DNA of 64,000 nucleotides, from positions 1,716,001 through 1,780,000 of the forward strand of contig NZ_CP082918.1 of the NCBI RefSeq assembly GCF_019931755.1. The letters run 5' to 3'. The first letter of the stretch is position 1. Each line of letters opens with the position of its first letter. The notes beneath the pieces are model-generated. The model was given only the letters and a program-made list of their open reading frames with translations. It did not search any database and had not been told where the DNA came from. The DNA is from Sutcliffiella horikoshii. Lineage in GTDB: Bacteria > Bacillota > Bacilli > Bacillales > Bacillaceae_I. Positions 38,383 through 47,219 of this stretch are shown piece after piece. The position numbers were made by a program, and so were the translations under genes.

Positions 38383-39005
38383 TGCATACAGAAGAAAAAT
38401 TCACAGCAGAAACTTTCCCAGCTTCGCCTGAAAAGGCGACCCTTGAAGGCAAAAACAAGTTTTTAGGCTTCTGGCTTTTCCTAGGTGGAGAGACTGTACT
38501 TTTTGCTTCATTGTTTGCAACATATTTAGCTCTAAGTGGACCTGATTCCATTGTTTCCGGTCCAAACCAAAAAGAATTATTTGATTTAGCACTAGTTTTT
38601 GCTGCAACAATGATTCTTTTAACGAGTTCTTTAACAAGTGTGTACGCAATGTACCACATGAAAAACTTTAACTTCAAAAAGATGCAATTGTGGATGGGTA
38701 TCACATGGCTTCTAGGATTATCTTTCTTAATCTTAGAGATCTATGAGTTCAATCATTATATCCATTTAGGCCATACAATTACTAGTAGTGCATTTGGTTC
38801 TGCATTCTACGTATTAGTTGGTACTCACGGTGCCCACGTATTCTTCGGTTTACTTTGGATTGGAACTCTTTTAATCCGTAACATGAGACGTGGTTTGGAT
38901 CTATACAATGCTCCAAAGTTCTATGTAGCTTCACTATACTGGCACTTTATCGACGTTGTATGGTTATTCATCTTTACTGTTGTATATTTAATGGGATTGG
39001 TGTGA
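38382..39005 (+). CDS. ctaE: Cytochrome c oxidase subunit III
   Basis: A 207-residue five-helix subunit III (FWLFLGGETVLFASLFATYL, then LVGTHGAHVFFG and YWHFIDVVWLFIFTVVY). Its ATG shares one base with the ctaD stop, indicating translational coupling. Confidence 0.96.
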   Translation: MHTEEKFTAETFPASPEKATLEGKNKFLGFWLFLGGETVLFASLFATYLALSGPDSIVSGPNQKELFDLALVFAATMILLTSSLTSVYAMYHMKNFNFKKMQLWMGITWLLGLSFLILEIYEFNHYIHLGHTITSSAFGSAFYVLVGTHGAHVFFGLLWIGTLLIRNMRRGLDLYNAPKFYVASLYWHFIDVVWLFIFTVVYLMGLV

Positions 39006-39011
39006 TGACTG

Positions 39012-39344
39012 ATGGCAAATACTCAATCAAATACAGGTAACCCAAAAGTAGACTTAGAATTCCGTCGTAAAAAGAATAAGGAAGAGATGAAATACCAGGT
39101 TGTATCCTTCGTATTGATGATTTTCCTTACTCTTCTTGCATTCCTTGCAGTAGGAGCTGAGATGTCCAAGTACTTTATCGTACCTTTCATCATTTTGCTT
39201 GCTATTGTACAGTGTATCTTCCAACTATACTATTTCATGCATATGAACCATAAAGGGCATGAAACTCCAGCTTTATTCTTATATTCTGGATTGGCAGTTG
39301 GATTAATTACAATCTTGGCATTTACTACTATCATCTGGTGGTAA
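39012..39344 (+). CDS. ctaF: Cytochrome c oxidase subunit IV
   Basis: A 110-residue protein with three hydrophobic helices after a charged N-terminal tail. The block QCIFQLYYFMHMNHKGHE is typical of bacterial subunit IVB. It starts seven bases after ctaE and ends the structural operon before a terminator. Confidence 0.94.
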   Translation: MANTQSNTGNPKVDLEFRRKKNKEEMKYQVVSFVLMIFLTLLAFLAVGAEMSKYFIVPFIILLAIVQCIFQLYYFMHMNHKGHETPALFLYSGLAVGLITILAFTTIIWW

Positions 39345-39353
39345 AAACCAAAC

Positions 39354-39384
39354 AAAAAGGCAGCCCATAGAGGCTGTCTTTTTT
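39354..39384 (+). terminator. Terminator of ctaCDEF
   Basis: AAAAGGCAGCC/GGCTGTCTTTT stem with one wobble, then T-tract. Confidence 0.85.
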
Positions 39385-39456
39385 GTTGCCCAGGGAAGGA
39401 ACATTGTCTAATTCATGACACTTTCTGCTAATGTGGACTATCCTATTTGTATCACA

Positions 39457-39486
39457 TTGAATGAGCTTGTGCTTGTATAGTATAAT
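39457..39486 (+). promoter_or_regulatory. Putative sigma-A promoter of ctaG
   Basis: TTGAAT (39457-39462), 18-base spacer and TATAAT (39481-39486), 57 bases before ctaG. Confidence 0.6.
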
Positions 39487-39542
39487 ATGGTTATGCAAAG
39501 TGAGACTGATTAGAGTCTCGATAAAATTGAGGTGACAGCATA

Positions 39543-40451
39543 ATGATCGGCAACTTGGATATGTTCGGATTCCAAGCTTTGTGGAGTCCATTTTTATTGA
39601 TTTTCACTATTATTACCATAGTATTATATTTGTATATAACCGGAAAAGGGAGACACCGTTTCAAAGACTCTGAGGAAATATCGAATAAGCAGCGAACTCT
39701 CTTCCTTATCAGTATGATACTGTTTTACCTTGTAAAAGGATCACCAGTTGATTTGTTATCACATTTGATGTTAAGTGCGCATATGACTCAAATGGCGATA
39801 TTATACTTGGTAATTCCGCCTATTTTACTTATGGGAATGCCTGCTTGGGTTCTTAGAAAAATTATTAATCTTCCAGTGGTAAAGCCGGTGTTCCGGTTCT
39901 TCTCAAAACCACTTATTGCATTATTCGTTTTTAACGTACTGTTCTCCCTTTACCATATTCCAGTCGTATTTGATACGATAAAGGTTGATATGGTGTATCA
40001 TACCACTTATACAGCTGTTATGTTCTTAGGTGCGTTTATCATGTGGTGGCCGCTTGTTAATCCACTTCCTGAAGAACAACGACTATCAGGTATCAAGAAG
40101 ATTGGCTACATCATGGCAGACGGAATGTTATTGACACCTGCTTGTGCTTTGATTATTTTCGCTGATCAGCCACTTTACTCTACCTATTCGGAGTTGACGG
40201 CATGGATGGCAGCACTTGCTTTGTGTGTACCGGCTGGAACATTAAGCGGTCTTGATCTTGGTGGACCAGAGTTGTTCAATGCTTTGCCATTAGTAGAAGA
40301 TCAACAACTCGGCGGAGTCATCATGAAGATTATCCAAGAAATTATGTACGGCAGTATTTTAGCTTATGTTTTCTTTGGTTGGGCAAAACGCGAAAGAGAA
40401 AAGGACGAAATCGACCTAAACAAAGCCATGCATCCAAAAATGGTGGAGTAA
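39543..40451 (+). CDS. ctaG: Cytochrome caa3 oxidase assembly factor CtaG
   Basis: The 302-residue membrane protein has seven or so helices, conserved SPVDLLSHLMLSAHMTQM and IMADGMLLTPACALIIFADQPLY. It is the Bacillus-type CtaG (DUF1404/caa3_CtaG), required for active caa3 oxidase and thought to help metal insertion. It is transcribed separately from ctaCDEF. Confidence 0.93.
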   Translation: MIGNLDMFGFQALWSPFLLIFTIITIVLYLYITGKGRHRFKDSEEISNKQRTLFLISMILFYLVKGSPVDLLSHLMLSAHMTQMAILYLVIPPILLMGMPAWVLRKIINLPVVKPVFRFFSKPLIALFVFNVLFSLYHIPVVFDTIKVDMVYHTTYTAVMFLGAFIMWWPLVNPLPEEQRLSGIKKIGYIMADGMLLTPACALIIFADQPLYSTYSELTAWMAALALCVPAGTLSGLDLGGPELFNALPLVEDQQLGGVIMKIIQEIMYGSILAYVFFGWAKREREKDEIDLNKAMHPKMVE

Positions 40452-40454
40452 AGG

Positions 40455-40486
40455 AAAAACAGCAACACTTTATTGTTGCTGTTTTT
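40455..40486 (+). terminator. Terminator of ctaG
   Basis: AACAGCAACA/TGTTGCTGTT stem and T5. Confidence 0.88.
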
Positions 40487-40592
40487 CTATGTAGCATTAT
40501 TTACAATATAATGAACGTTTTATAATCATGTTGATTGAACGTTAAATGTTTTCTAAAATAAAGATTGAATAGAAGTACGAGAGGAGAACAAA

Positions 40593-41060
40593 ATGGATCA
40601 CTCAATCCCAATAATGCCTACAATAAGTACATTTTTTATTGTACTGAGCGCAATATTTGTCGCGATAGGCTGGTACTTAATAAGTAAACGGAAAATTGAA
40701 GCACATAAAAAAGCCATGTTTTTTGCAGCTATCTTCGCCATTATTTTCTTCGTTATCTATGCTTCAAGAACTATTTTTGTTGGCAATACGAGCTTCGGAG
40801 GACCTGATGATATAAAAGTTTATTATACAATCTTTTTACTCTTCCACATCACCCTTGCGACAGTTGGGGCTGTTATGGGAATCATCACCCTATGGACAGG
40901 CTACAAAAATAAGCTGGATAAGCATAGAAAGCTTGGCCCGATTACAAGCATCATCTGGTTTTCTACCGCCATTACAGGCGTTGCAGTTTATTTGCTTTTA
41001 TATGTAATTTATCAAGGCGGCGAAACTACTTCTGTTTTCAAAGCAATATTAGGTTTATAA
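40593..41060 (+). CDS. DUF420 membrane protein, CtaM/YozB-like
   Basis: The 155-residue protein has four hydrophobic segments with KIEAHKKAM, LLFHITLATVGAVMG and KLDKHRKLGPI, the histidine pattern of the DUF420 family. In staphylococci CtaM of this family is needed for maturation of heme-copper quinol oxidase. Placement right after ctaG supports an oxidase-assembly role here, which is an inference. Confidence 0.8.
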   Translation: MDHSIPIMPTISTFFIVLSAIFVAIGWYLISKRKIEAHKKAMFFAAIFAIIFFVIYASRTIFVGNTSFGGPDDIKVYYTIFLLFHITLATVGAVMGIITLWTGYKNKLDKHRKLGPITSIIWFSTAITGVAVYLLLYVIYQGGETTSVFKAILGL

Positions 41061-41065
41061 AAAAC

Positions 41066-41103
41066 AAAAAAGGTGGTTGGACTATTGTCCAATCACCTTT
41101 TTT
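41066..41103. terminator. Bidirectional terminator
   Basis: A 17 bp stem starting AAAAAAGGTGGTTGGAC with a TATT loop and T7, between converging genes. Confidence 0.92.
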
Positions 41104-41107
41104 CGTG

Positions 41108-42166
41108 CTAAATTTTAAAGTTCATTTTAATAATTCCTGCTTCACGTGCAGAATTAAATGCAATCAATAATAAAGGTCCTACGATGAATCCTAGTATACC
41201 AAGGAGCTTTAAACCTAAATACATGGCAATCAAGGTTGCTAGTGGAGAAAGTCCGATATGACTACCCATTACTTTCGGTTCGACAGTCCTTCTAATGACG
41301 AGAAGCACGATCGCCAAAATGGACAATTGAGTTCCAAGTCCTATATCACCCGTGATAAAGTGAAATATTGCCCATGGGCCTAAGATAACAATAGATCCTA
41401 TAATTGGAATGAAATCGATGACCCATATTATAAAAGCCATAATTAAAGCCACATCTGGTGCAATAAATAACAACCCAATCAAGCTGACGAAAAATATAAT
41501 GACGCTGACCAGGAATTGTGCTTTAAAGAAACCGAATATTACATAAGATAATCTTGAGCTCATGAATTTGACCTTGGCTGCCGTTTCTTCTTTTAAGTGT
41601 GAATATAGACCTGCTTTTAGACGAGGCATATCAATTAAAAACAAGAATAGGGCAATCAGGTAGACAATAAAACTCACCAAATAATTTGGGATATTTGTGA
41701 AGATATTTTTTACATTTTGTATATTAAACAGGTCGGTTAAATATATTCTCAGATCATATAGAAATTTGTCTACTTGCAAGCTGATTTCAGTCACAAACTC
41801 TGGTGGAAGGTCCTCAGAAGCATTATTCATATCTGATTGGAAATCACGCCATACCCTATTGACTTCATTTATGTAAGAAGGGGCATTTTCGACCAAGTTG
41901 ATGCCTTCTGTAATCACTTTCGTTGTTAGGAAGTATCCTAAAATCCCGATACTTGTCAGGAATAAAAGAAATACAATGAAAACAGAAAGGTTTCGTTTCA
42001 ACTTTGCTCTCGCTTGTAAAAGCCTAACCAAAGGTTCAAGAAACAATGCAGTAATCAAAGCGATGATGATGGGAATCGATACCGGCAATATAAAAAATGC
42101 AATTACTGCTATTACAGCAATAATGATTAGTATAAAAAGTGTTCGAATACTAAACAGCGTTGACAA
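41108..42166 (-). CDS. AI-2E/PerM-family permease
   Basis: The TTG at 42166 is preferred because AAAGGAG lies seven bases upstream; the in-frame ATG at 42190 would have the site abutting it. The 352-residue protein has seven or eight helices and ends with GSHIGLSPLATLIAMYLGLKLLG-like sequence (split here by family convention). This is the AI-2 exporter/PerM superfamily. Members move autoinducer or ions. The substrate is unknown. Confidence 0.82.
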   Translation of the reverse strand: MSTLFSIRTLFILIIIAVIAVIAFFILPVSIPIIIALITALFLEPLVRLLQARAKLKRNLSVFIVFLLFLTSIGILGYFLTTKVITEGINLVENAPSYINEVNRVWRDFQSDMNNASEDLPPEFVTEISLQVDKFLYDLRIYLTDLFNIQNVKNIFTNIPNYLVSFIVYLIALFLFLIDMPRLKAGLYSHLKEETAAKVKFMSSRLSYVIFGFFKAQFLVSVIIFFVSLIGLLFIAPDVALIMAFIIWVIDFIPIIGSIVILGPWAIFHFITGDIGLGTQLSILAIVLLVIRRTVEPKVMGSHIGLSPLATLIAMYLGLKLLGILGFIVGPLLLIAFNSAREAGIIKMNFKI

Positions 42167-42378
42167 TGGATGTCTCCTTTCTAATACCATACTCCTACAT
42201 TAATTATAGTATGGATTTTATTGAAATAACAGTATGTAAGAAAATAAATATGTGAACTGTTTCTTTTTATACATTCTTTACATCGCAGAAGGGAAAAAGT
42301 AAACAAACGTTAAACAAGCACAGCTTTTGGCATAATGGCATAAAATAATAAAACCCCTCAGGAGAAAAGGAGGTATAC

Positions 42379-42723
42379 ATGATGTTGGTACTGAAGAAAG
42401 GACAGGAAGAGATGAGTAATATGCTCCTGCAAACGGTTATAGCCATCTGCATATCAGATATTGGTGATATTAAACTTCTTCCACCAAGGTCGGTGGGAAG
42501 ATTGTATTCCATTTTAAATAGAGACGAAATAAATCGGGCACTGATTCACTATCATGATGAAAAAAATCTTAGCATCGACCTTTTTGTTGCCATCGTATAC
42601 AACAAATGTATTCCACAAAAATGCAAGGAACTTCAACAATTAATAAAAAAAGAAATTGAAATCATTACCGGACAAACGGTATCGGCAGTTCACATTTATG
42701 TGGACGCAATTTGGAAAAAGTAA
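42379..42723 (+). CDS. Small Asp23/Gls24-like protein (114 aa)
   Basis: The second half reads like an Asp23 domain: LSIDLFVAIVYNKCIP, QQLIKKEIEIITGQTVSAVH and IYVDAIW. The first half is shorter than usual. The family includes alkaline-shock and cell-envelope stress proteins. AAGGAGG precedes tandem ATG codons. It converges on the YugN-like gene. Assignment is by motif only. Confidence 0.55.
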   Translation: MMLVLKKGQEEMSNMLLQTVIAICISDIGDIKLLPPRSVGRLYSILNRDEINRALIHYHDEKNLSIDLFVAIVYNKCIPQKCKELQQLIKKEIEIITGQTVSAVHIYVDAIWKK

Positions 42724-42736
42724 AAATCATAAGAAA

Positions 42737-42776
42737 AAGGTGAAGCTAGGCCTAAATGCCAGCGATTCACCTTCTA
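42737..42776. terminator. Hairpin between convergent genes
   Basis: AAGGTGAA/TTCACCTT stem with inner GGC/GCC pairing. The plus-strand T-run is short, and the minus strand has T5 after it. Confidence 0.65.
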
Positions 42777-42786
42777 GAATGTTGCA

Positions 42787-43143
42787 TTATTTTATAGCAT
42801 CCATACGTTCTTTAGCTTGTTTTAATAAAGATGTCGAAGTGGATACGATATTTGATGGAAATGTTTCGCCTTCTCCATACTCCACGCCATGTGGATAGTA
42901 ATGCTTCCCTAATAGCGGTGTCATTAAGTTAATGATAGCATGAGACCCGCCAACATCACCTTCTACAGCATAACCTTGTACACGAAGGTAGAAAATTCCT
43001 TCTTTTGTTTCAAATTTACGGTCATAGGTTACTCGCTCATAATCCCACTGACCAGCAAGGTCAAAACCTAAATCTTCCATAATGTCTGTCAAACGGGATA
43101 ATTCCACTCTTTCATTTTCAAAACCTGTATTTTCAATTTTCAT
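42787..43143 (-). CDS. ylbA: YugN-like protein, YlbA position
   Basis: The 118-residue protein contains WDYERVTYDRKFETKEGIFYL and GSHAIINLMTPLLGKHYYP, a pattern I associate with the YugN-like family. It precedes the CBS-domain gene as ylbA precedes ylbB in B. subtilis. No enzymatic motif. The symbol rests on position. Confidence 0.65.
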   Translation of the reverse strand: MKIENTGFENERVELSRLTDIMEDLGFDLAGQWDYERVTYDRKFETKEGIFYLRVQGYAVEGDVGGSHAIINLMTPLLGKHYYPHGVEYGEGETFPSNIVSTSTSLLKQAKERMDAIK

Positions 43144-43382
43144 GTATGTACACTCCTTTTTCTATCTCTGTGAAACCAAATAAAGTATGCTCCCTGTTTA
43201 TAATAGTACGAAAGCGGACAACTTTCAATAAAAGGTTCTCAATCTAGCCATAGTCCAGTTAAGTTTTTTAGAAAAATTCATGATTTTGTAGAAAATGGTG
43301 AACCTAAAGATGTAGAAGATGATACCTTTATCCTCTTCAAAATAGTTGACTGCTATGTATGAAATATAACGGAGGTAGAAAT

Positions 43383-43796
43383 ATGCAAACAGTGAGAGAT
43401 GTTATGACAACGAATGTAGACTTTTGCACGCCATTGGATAATGTTTTTGAGGTGGCAACCAAAATGAAAGACCTAGATGTAGGAGCTATTCCTATTGTGG
43501 AAGACGGGGAGCTTTTAGGAATGATTACAGATAGGGATTTAGTTGTTAGAGGGATCGCAGAAAAACATCCAGGTTCTAATTCAGTTACGAATGTAATGAG
43601 CGATCATTTAATTACTATTGGTCCAGATACTTCTATAGCAGAGGCTTCTCATCTTATGGCAGAACATCAAATCCGAAGATTGCCTGTAGTGGAAAACGGA
43701 CATCTGATTGGGATAGTATCCCTGGGTGATTTGGCAGTGAGGGATTTCTCTGATGATCAAGCTGGCGATGCGCTAAGTGATATTTCAGAAAAATAA
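43383..43796 (+). CDS. ylbB: CBS-domain protein YlbB
   Basis: Two CBS motifs (about 7-62 and 70-128: DVGAIPIVEDGELLGMITDRD and HQIRRLPVVENGHLIGIVS-like repeats) fill this 137-residue protein. Such stand-alone pairs bind adenine nucleotides. ATG 43383 follows CGGAGGTAG, and the longer in-frame ATG is rejected. Confidence 0.85.
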   Translation: MQTVRDVMTTNVDFCTPLDNVFEVATKMKDLDVGAIPIVEDGELLGMITDRDLVVRGIAEKHPGSNSVTNVMSDHLITIGPDTSIAEASHLMAEHQIRRLPVVENGHLIGIVSLGDLAVRDFSDDQAGDALSDISEK

Positions 43797-43813
43797 TTAG
43801 AAAGCATAACATA

Positions 43814-43944
43814 CTGTTGATTTCCGTTCCAGGCGCTTCGCTTGCCTGCGGGCGGTCCGGAAGCCTCCTCGGGCATTCGCCCTGTGGGTCTTCCCTCTCC
43901 CTTCCTCCCGCGGGCGTCTGCGCGCCTTCCACTCCAATCAACAA
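43814..43944 (-). repeat. GC-rich intergenic repeat, copy D (left arm of composite element)
   Basis: Starts CTGTTGATTTCCGTTCCAGG and ends CCACTCCAATCAACAA, same orientation as A and B. With E it makes a composite spanning 43814-44156. Confidence 0.85.
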
Positions 43945-44030
43945 GTTGACTGCATTCAACTAAGGGTTTATAAAATGCATCTAACCAAGTTATCTGAAAA
44001 AGCATTAAGGTTTCTTCCTAGTAGTTTCTA

Positions 44031-44156
44031 GCTGTGGATTGGAGCCAATGGTGAAGACTCCAGCGGGGGAGTAACGGTAGCTTGAGACCCCGCAACGAAG
44101 TGAGGAGGCTCAAGCACCGTCCCGCGGAAAGCGAGCCATTGGCGGAAAGGAACAGC
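44031..44156 (+). repeat. GC-rich intergenic repeat, copy E (right arm of composite element)
   Basis: Starts GCTGTGGATTGGAGCC and ends GGCGGAAAGGAACAGC, the opposite orientation to D and closest to copy C. The D-E spacer (AAGGGTTTATAAAA, AAGTTATCTGAAAAAGCATTA) is clearly related to the B-C spacer. Confidence 0.85.
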
Positions 44157-44188
44157 GGCGATTTACCGACAACTAAAGTTCTCAAGAT

Positions 44189-44217
44189 GACCGGGTGAAT
44201 TTCGACCGGTCTTTTTA
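44189..44217 (+). terminator. Terminator-like hairpin
   Basis: GACCGG/CCGGTC stem with 11-base loop and T5, downstream of composite element D+E. It probably ends ylbB transcription. Confidence 0.65.
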
Positions 44218-44354
44218 AATGTGAAAACAAAAGTATTCATTCTTCTTTTATAGGGTATAGATAGAATAAATCTACCAATGTCTACTAAAACATAAAAATG
44301 TGAATGAAAGTGAATCTAGTAAATATAATGATAGAAAAGGGAGGGGAAAAGAGA

Positions 44355-45416
44355 ATGAGGGGTTTATTCTTCTTGCTATTTATTGCATTTTGTCTATATT
44401 TATTTGTAAATGTTGAACCACATGAATTGGAACAGCTCATTAAAGAGCCACCACTCACGGGCCAAATTGCTCCTGAGCAGAGACAATCAGAAGAAAAGGC
44501 CTTTGTGCAATCTGAAATACAAATGAATGAAGATATTGAGGGACTAGCATCTTTCATGGGGAAAGAATCACAAACCTTACTGGACAAGTTAGGAGAACCA
44601 GCGAGAAAGGATTTGTCTTCCTATGATTATGAATGGTGGATTTATAATGAGAATTTAGAAAATTATATGCAGTTTGGAGTGAATAAGGGAAAGGTCGTCA
44701 CTATCTTTAGTACAGGCAGTCAAAGTAAAAACGAACTGTTTGAAATAGGGCAGTCTTACGAAGCTCTGAATAATAAATTTAAGTTTACGGATAGTTTAAC
44801 AGTTTCACATGAAGAAGGCTCTTATCGTTTTCAGTTAAAGCAAGAAGAGTTAGAAACAAGACCCCTTATGAAAGTGGAAGATTTCTATGTGCAGTTATAT
44901 TTCGATGATTTTGAACAAACACTTTCAAGTATTCGTTACATGGACAGCTCGACACTGATTAAGCAACGACCTTATGAACTTGTTTATAGAGGTCCTTTAG
45001 TGGAGCCGAAGGAACTGAGTGAGGAAGAATGGGCAAAGGTCGAAGAAGGGGATGCAAAACAGATCATCGATTTTACCAATATTATTAGACACCGTTTTGA
45101 CCTTTCACCAGTAGAATGGGACGAAGATACAGCAGGCGTTGCATACTTACATAGTAAGGATATGAGAGAGGAAGACTATTTTTCTCATACATCGCCCACA
45201 AAAGGTACTTTGACGGATAGATTAACAGTTGGGGAAGTTCCATTTCGTTTAGCCGGTGAAAATATTGCGGCAAAATATGTGGACGGAGTTGCTGCGGTTG
45301 AAGGCTGGTTAAATAGCGAAGGACACCGGAATACGTTATTAAATCCAAGATTTACCCACCTTGGTGTAGGAGTGAAAGAAAAATATTACACGCAGAATTT
45401 TATTGAAACCTGGTAG
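44355..45416 (+). CDS. ylbC: CAP-domain protein with CAP-associated N-domain, YlbC
   Basis: ATG 44355 follows GGGAGGGG; the upstream ATG at 44304 is rejected. The 353-residue protein has an N-terminal hydrophobic anchor (2-17), a CAP-associated beta domain (about 75-215) and a C-terminal CAP/SCP domain with VAYLHSKDM, FSHTSP and GENIAAKY plus EGWLNSEGHR. It should be exported or membrane-anchored. CAP proteins are often wall-associated, and the activity is unknown. Confidence 0.88.
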   Translation: MRGLFFLLFIAFCLYLFVNVEPHELEQLIKEPPLTGQIAPEQRQSEEKAFVQSEIQMNEDIEGLASFMGKESQTLLDKLGEPARKDLSSYDYEWWIYNENLENYMQFGVNKGKVVTIFSTGSQSKNELFEIGQSYEALNNKFKFTDSLTVSHEEGSYRFQLKQEELETRPLMKVEDFYVQLYFDDFEQTLSSIRYMDSSTLIKQRPYELVYRGPLVEPKELSEEEWAKVEEGDAKQIIDFTNIIRHRFDLSPVEWDEDTAGVAYLHSKDMREEDYFSHTSPTKGTLTDRLTVGEVPFRLAGENIAAKYVDGVAAVEGWLNSEGHRNTLLNPRFTHLGVGVKEKYYTQNFIETW

Positions 45417-45422
45417 AAATGC

Positions 45423-45458
45423 AAAAAGACAGTCATAGACTTCATGGCTGTCTTTTTA
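45423..45458. terminator. Bidirectional terminator
   Basis: AAAAAGACAG/CTGTCTTTTT stem with an inner CATG pairing. It lies between ylbC and a minus-strand gene and overlaps the latter's last codons. Confidence 0.85.
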
Positions 45459-45813
45459 TATTCATTGCATTGATTTCCCCTGCGAGAAATAGTTCCCCAT
45501 CCCAGCTTCCAACAACCTGTAATATGTCACCTTTACTATATGAAGGAGGGGTACTTGCAGGAGTAAATGGTTGCTTATACACTACTGTTGTTATTTCCTT
45601 ATAACTTTGTATGTAAAAAGTGGATTCTAGAATATACAATTGGTGATAAAACCGTTTTTTTTCTGTATGTAAGGAAAGAATAGTCCCTTCCACTCTAGCT
45701 TCAGAGGGTACCATGGAAACGTTCTTCCAACGTTCTTTCTGTTTTTTTGCCTCTTTTATGGTAATCCAATAAAAATAACCAATCAGAATAGGAATAACGA
45801 TGGCAGTAACCAT
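45442..45813 (-). CDS. Hypothetical membrane-anchored protein (123 aa)
   Basis: One N-terminal transmembrane helix (about 3-19), a basic stretch KEAKKQKERWK, and a beta-rich domain (SYSKGDILQVVGSWDGELFLAGEI). The start lies 14 bases after the thioesterase stop behind AAAGGAAGG, so it forms a two-gene operon with it. No family recognised. Confidence 0.65.
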   Translation of the reverse strand: MVTAIVIPILIGYFYWITIKEAKKQKERWKNVSMVPSEARVEGTILSLHTEKKRFYHQLYILESTFYIQSYKEITTVVYKQPFTPASTPPSYSKGDILQVVGSWDGELFLAGEINAMNIKRQP

Positions 45814-45827
45814 TCTATCCTTCCTTT

Positions 45828-46313
45828 CTAGATCCTTTTAGGAATTACAAAGAAACTGCCTGTAGCATGGGCAATCAGGACACCGTCACTACGATAGACT
45901 TTGCCTTCCATAACCAATAACTTCGATCCTTTATGAATCACAGAAGCCACACAAGTAAAATGATCTCCTACGCCTTTTGCAACGTAGTTTACCTTCATTT
46001 CAGTCGTAACTGCTGCTTTGTCATCAGGAATTAATTTGAAAGCAAGCGTTCCCATTGCAGAATCCAGCAATGTGGCAGTTAAACCACCATGTAAAATATC
46101 TAAGGAGTTCTGCAGCAACTCTGTATTTGGTATTGTCATGGTTAACGTATCAGGCTCTTGAAATTCACTGTTGATTTCCATAAGTGCTCCGATATGTGTG
46201 CCGTTCGAACCATTTCTTTTGCGTTCTAGGCTTTTTAAATATAAGGAAGCGACCTGTTGTTCCTCCTCAGTAGCATTTGTTAAAAAGTCACTCCATTGTT
46301 GCTTGATATCCAT
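45828..46313 (-). CDS. PaaI-family hotdog thioesterase
   Basis: The 161-residue protein has the hotdog signature LHGGLTATLLDSAMG (about 92-106) and a conserved end (GKVYRSDGVLIAHATGSF). It probably hydrolyses an acyl- or aryl-CoA; the substrate is unknown. First gene of a minus-strand pair. Confidence 0.82.
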   Translation of the reverse strand: MDIKQQWSDFLTNATEEEQQVASLYLKSLERKRNGSNGTHIGALMEINSEFQEPDTLTMTIPNTELLQNSLDILHGGLTATLLDSAMGTLAFKLIPDDKAAVTTEMKVNYVAKGVGDHFTCVASVIHKGSKLLVMEGKVYRSDGVLIAHATGSFFVIPKRI

Positions 46314-46450
46314 TACTCTGTCCTTCTTTCTCGAAAAGTCTACCTACATCTTAACAAGGCTAGGCAAGGAAGAAAAGAAAAATAGGCGAACGCTTTTACT
46401 TTTTCCAAATAAAATAAACTAGGCATATTAACGAGGAGAGGGGTGAGAGA

Positions 46451-46852
46451 ATGGCAACTAATCAAAAACATCCTAGCATTGAAAAGTTCAAAGACTTTGT
46501 AAAAAGACATCCAAAGCTTTCTCAAGAAGTGAAAGCTAAGAAAAAGACCTGGCAGGAATTATTTGAGGAATGGTATTTGTTAGGGGAAGAGGACGAAAGT
46601 TGGAAAAGTTACCGCGATGAAGAGACACAAGAAGATTCAACAGAAAAAACAACCAAATCCACTGATGTTATTCCTCAACTGTTGCAATCTATAAAGAAGA
46701 TGGATATGAACCAGATGCAATACCATCTGACAAATGTCAATTCTGCTATAGGGAATATTCAGCAGTTAATTTCACAGTTCATTCCGAATTCAACCAAAGG
46801 CAGTTCCCCGACTCAGGGTGTGAAAAATCCTTTTTCGTTTCGAAAAGACTAG
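46451..46852 (+). CDS. ylbD: YlbD-family putative spore coat protein
   Basis: The 133-residue protein begins with HPSIEKFKDFVKRHPKLSQE and WQELFEEWYLLGEED, the YlbD signature. B. subtilis YlbD has been associated with the spore coat. The stop is six bases before ylbE, so the two are co-transcribed. Confidence 0.85.
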   Translation: MATNQKHPSIEKFKDFVKRHPKLSQEVKAKKKTWQELFEEWYLLGEEDESWKSYRDEETQEDSTEKTTKSTDVIPQLLQSIKKMDMNQMQYHLTNVNSAIGNIQQLISQFIPNSTKGSSPTQGVKNPFSFRKD

Positions 46853-46858
46853 GAATGG

Positions 46859-47107
46859 ATGAGAATTATGAGAAAAGACATCTATGAATATATCCAAAAA
46901 AAGAAAACGTTAAAAAGCTACTTAAGAGAACAGCCAATATGGTATCGAACTTTGACTAGAAACCCGGAAAAACTTAACGACTTTGAGTTATCTTCCATGC
47001 ACTATTATAAGCAGACTATCCCCCACAAAGTGGAGAAATTCCAAAACTCTGTCCAAATGGCTTCTATGATGGTTCATATGTTTCAGACGATGAAGAATAT
47101 GGATTAA
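46859..47107 (+). CDS. ylbE: YlbE-like protein
   Basis: The product contains LREQPIWYRTLTRNPEKL and SVQMASMMVHMFQTMKNMD, diagnostic of YlbE. ATG 46859 gives 82 residues. ATG 46868 would give 79, closer to the B. subtilis length I recall, and the ribosome binding sites do not clearly decide. Function unknown. Confidence 0.82.
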   Translation: MRIMRKDIYEYIQKKKTLKSYLREQPIWYRTLTRNPEKLNDFELSSMHYYKQTIPHKVEKFQNSVQMASMMVHMFQTMKNMD

Positions 47108-47120
47108 ACTCCACATCAAG

Positions 47121-47149
47121 CGCACCGCTTTTTCAGCGTGCGTTTTTTT
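47121..47149 (+). terminator. Terminator of ylbDE
   Basis: CGCACCGCT/AGCGTGCG stem with one bulge and T7. Confidence 0.85.
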
Positions 47150-47219
47150 CTTATTCGAATAGAATAGATACTCCTTTCTCACACTATAGAAAAAGCTATG
47201 CCAGAAAGGAGCAAAAAAA

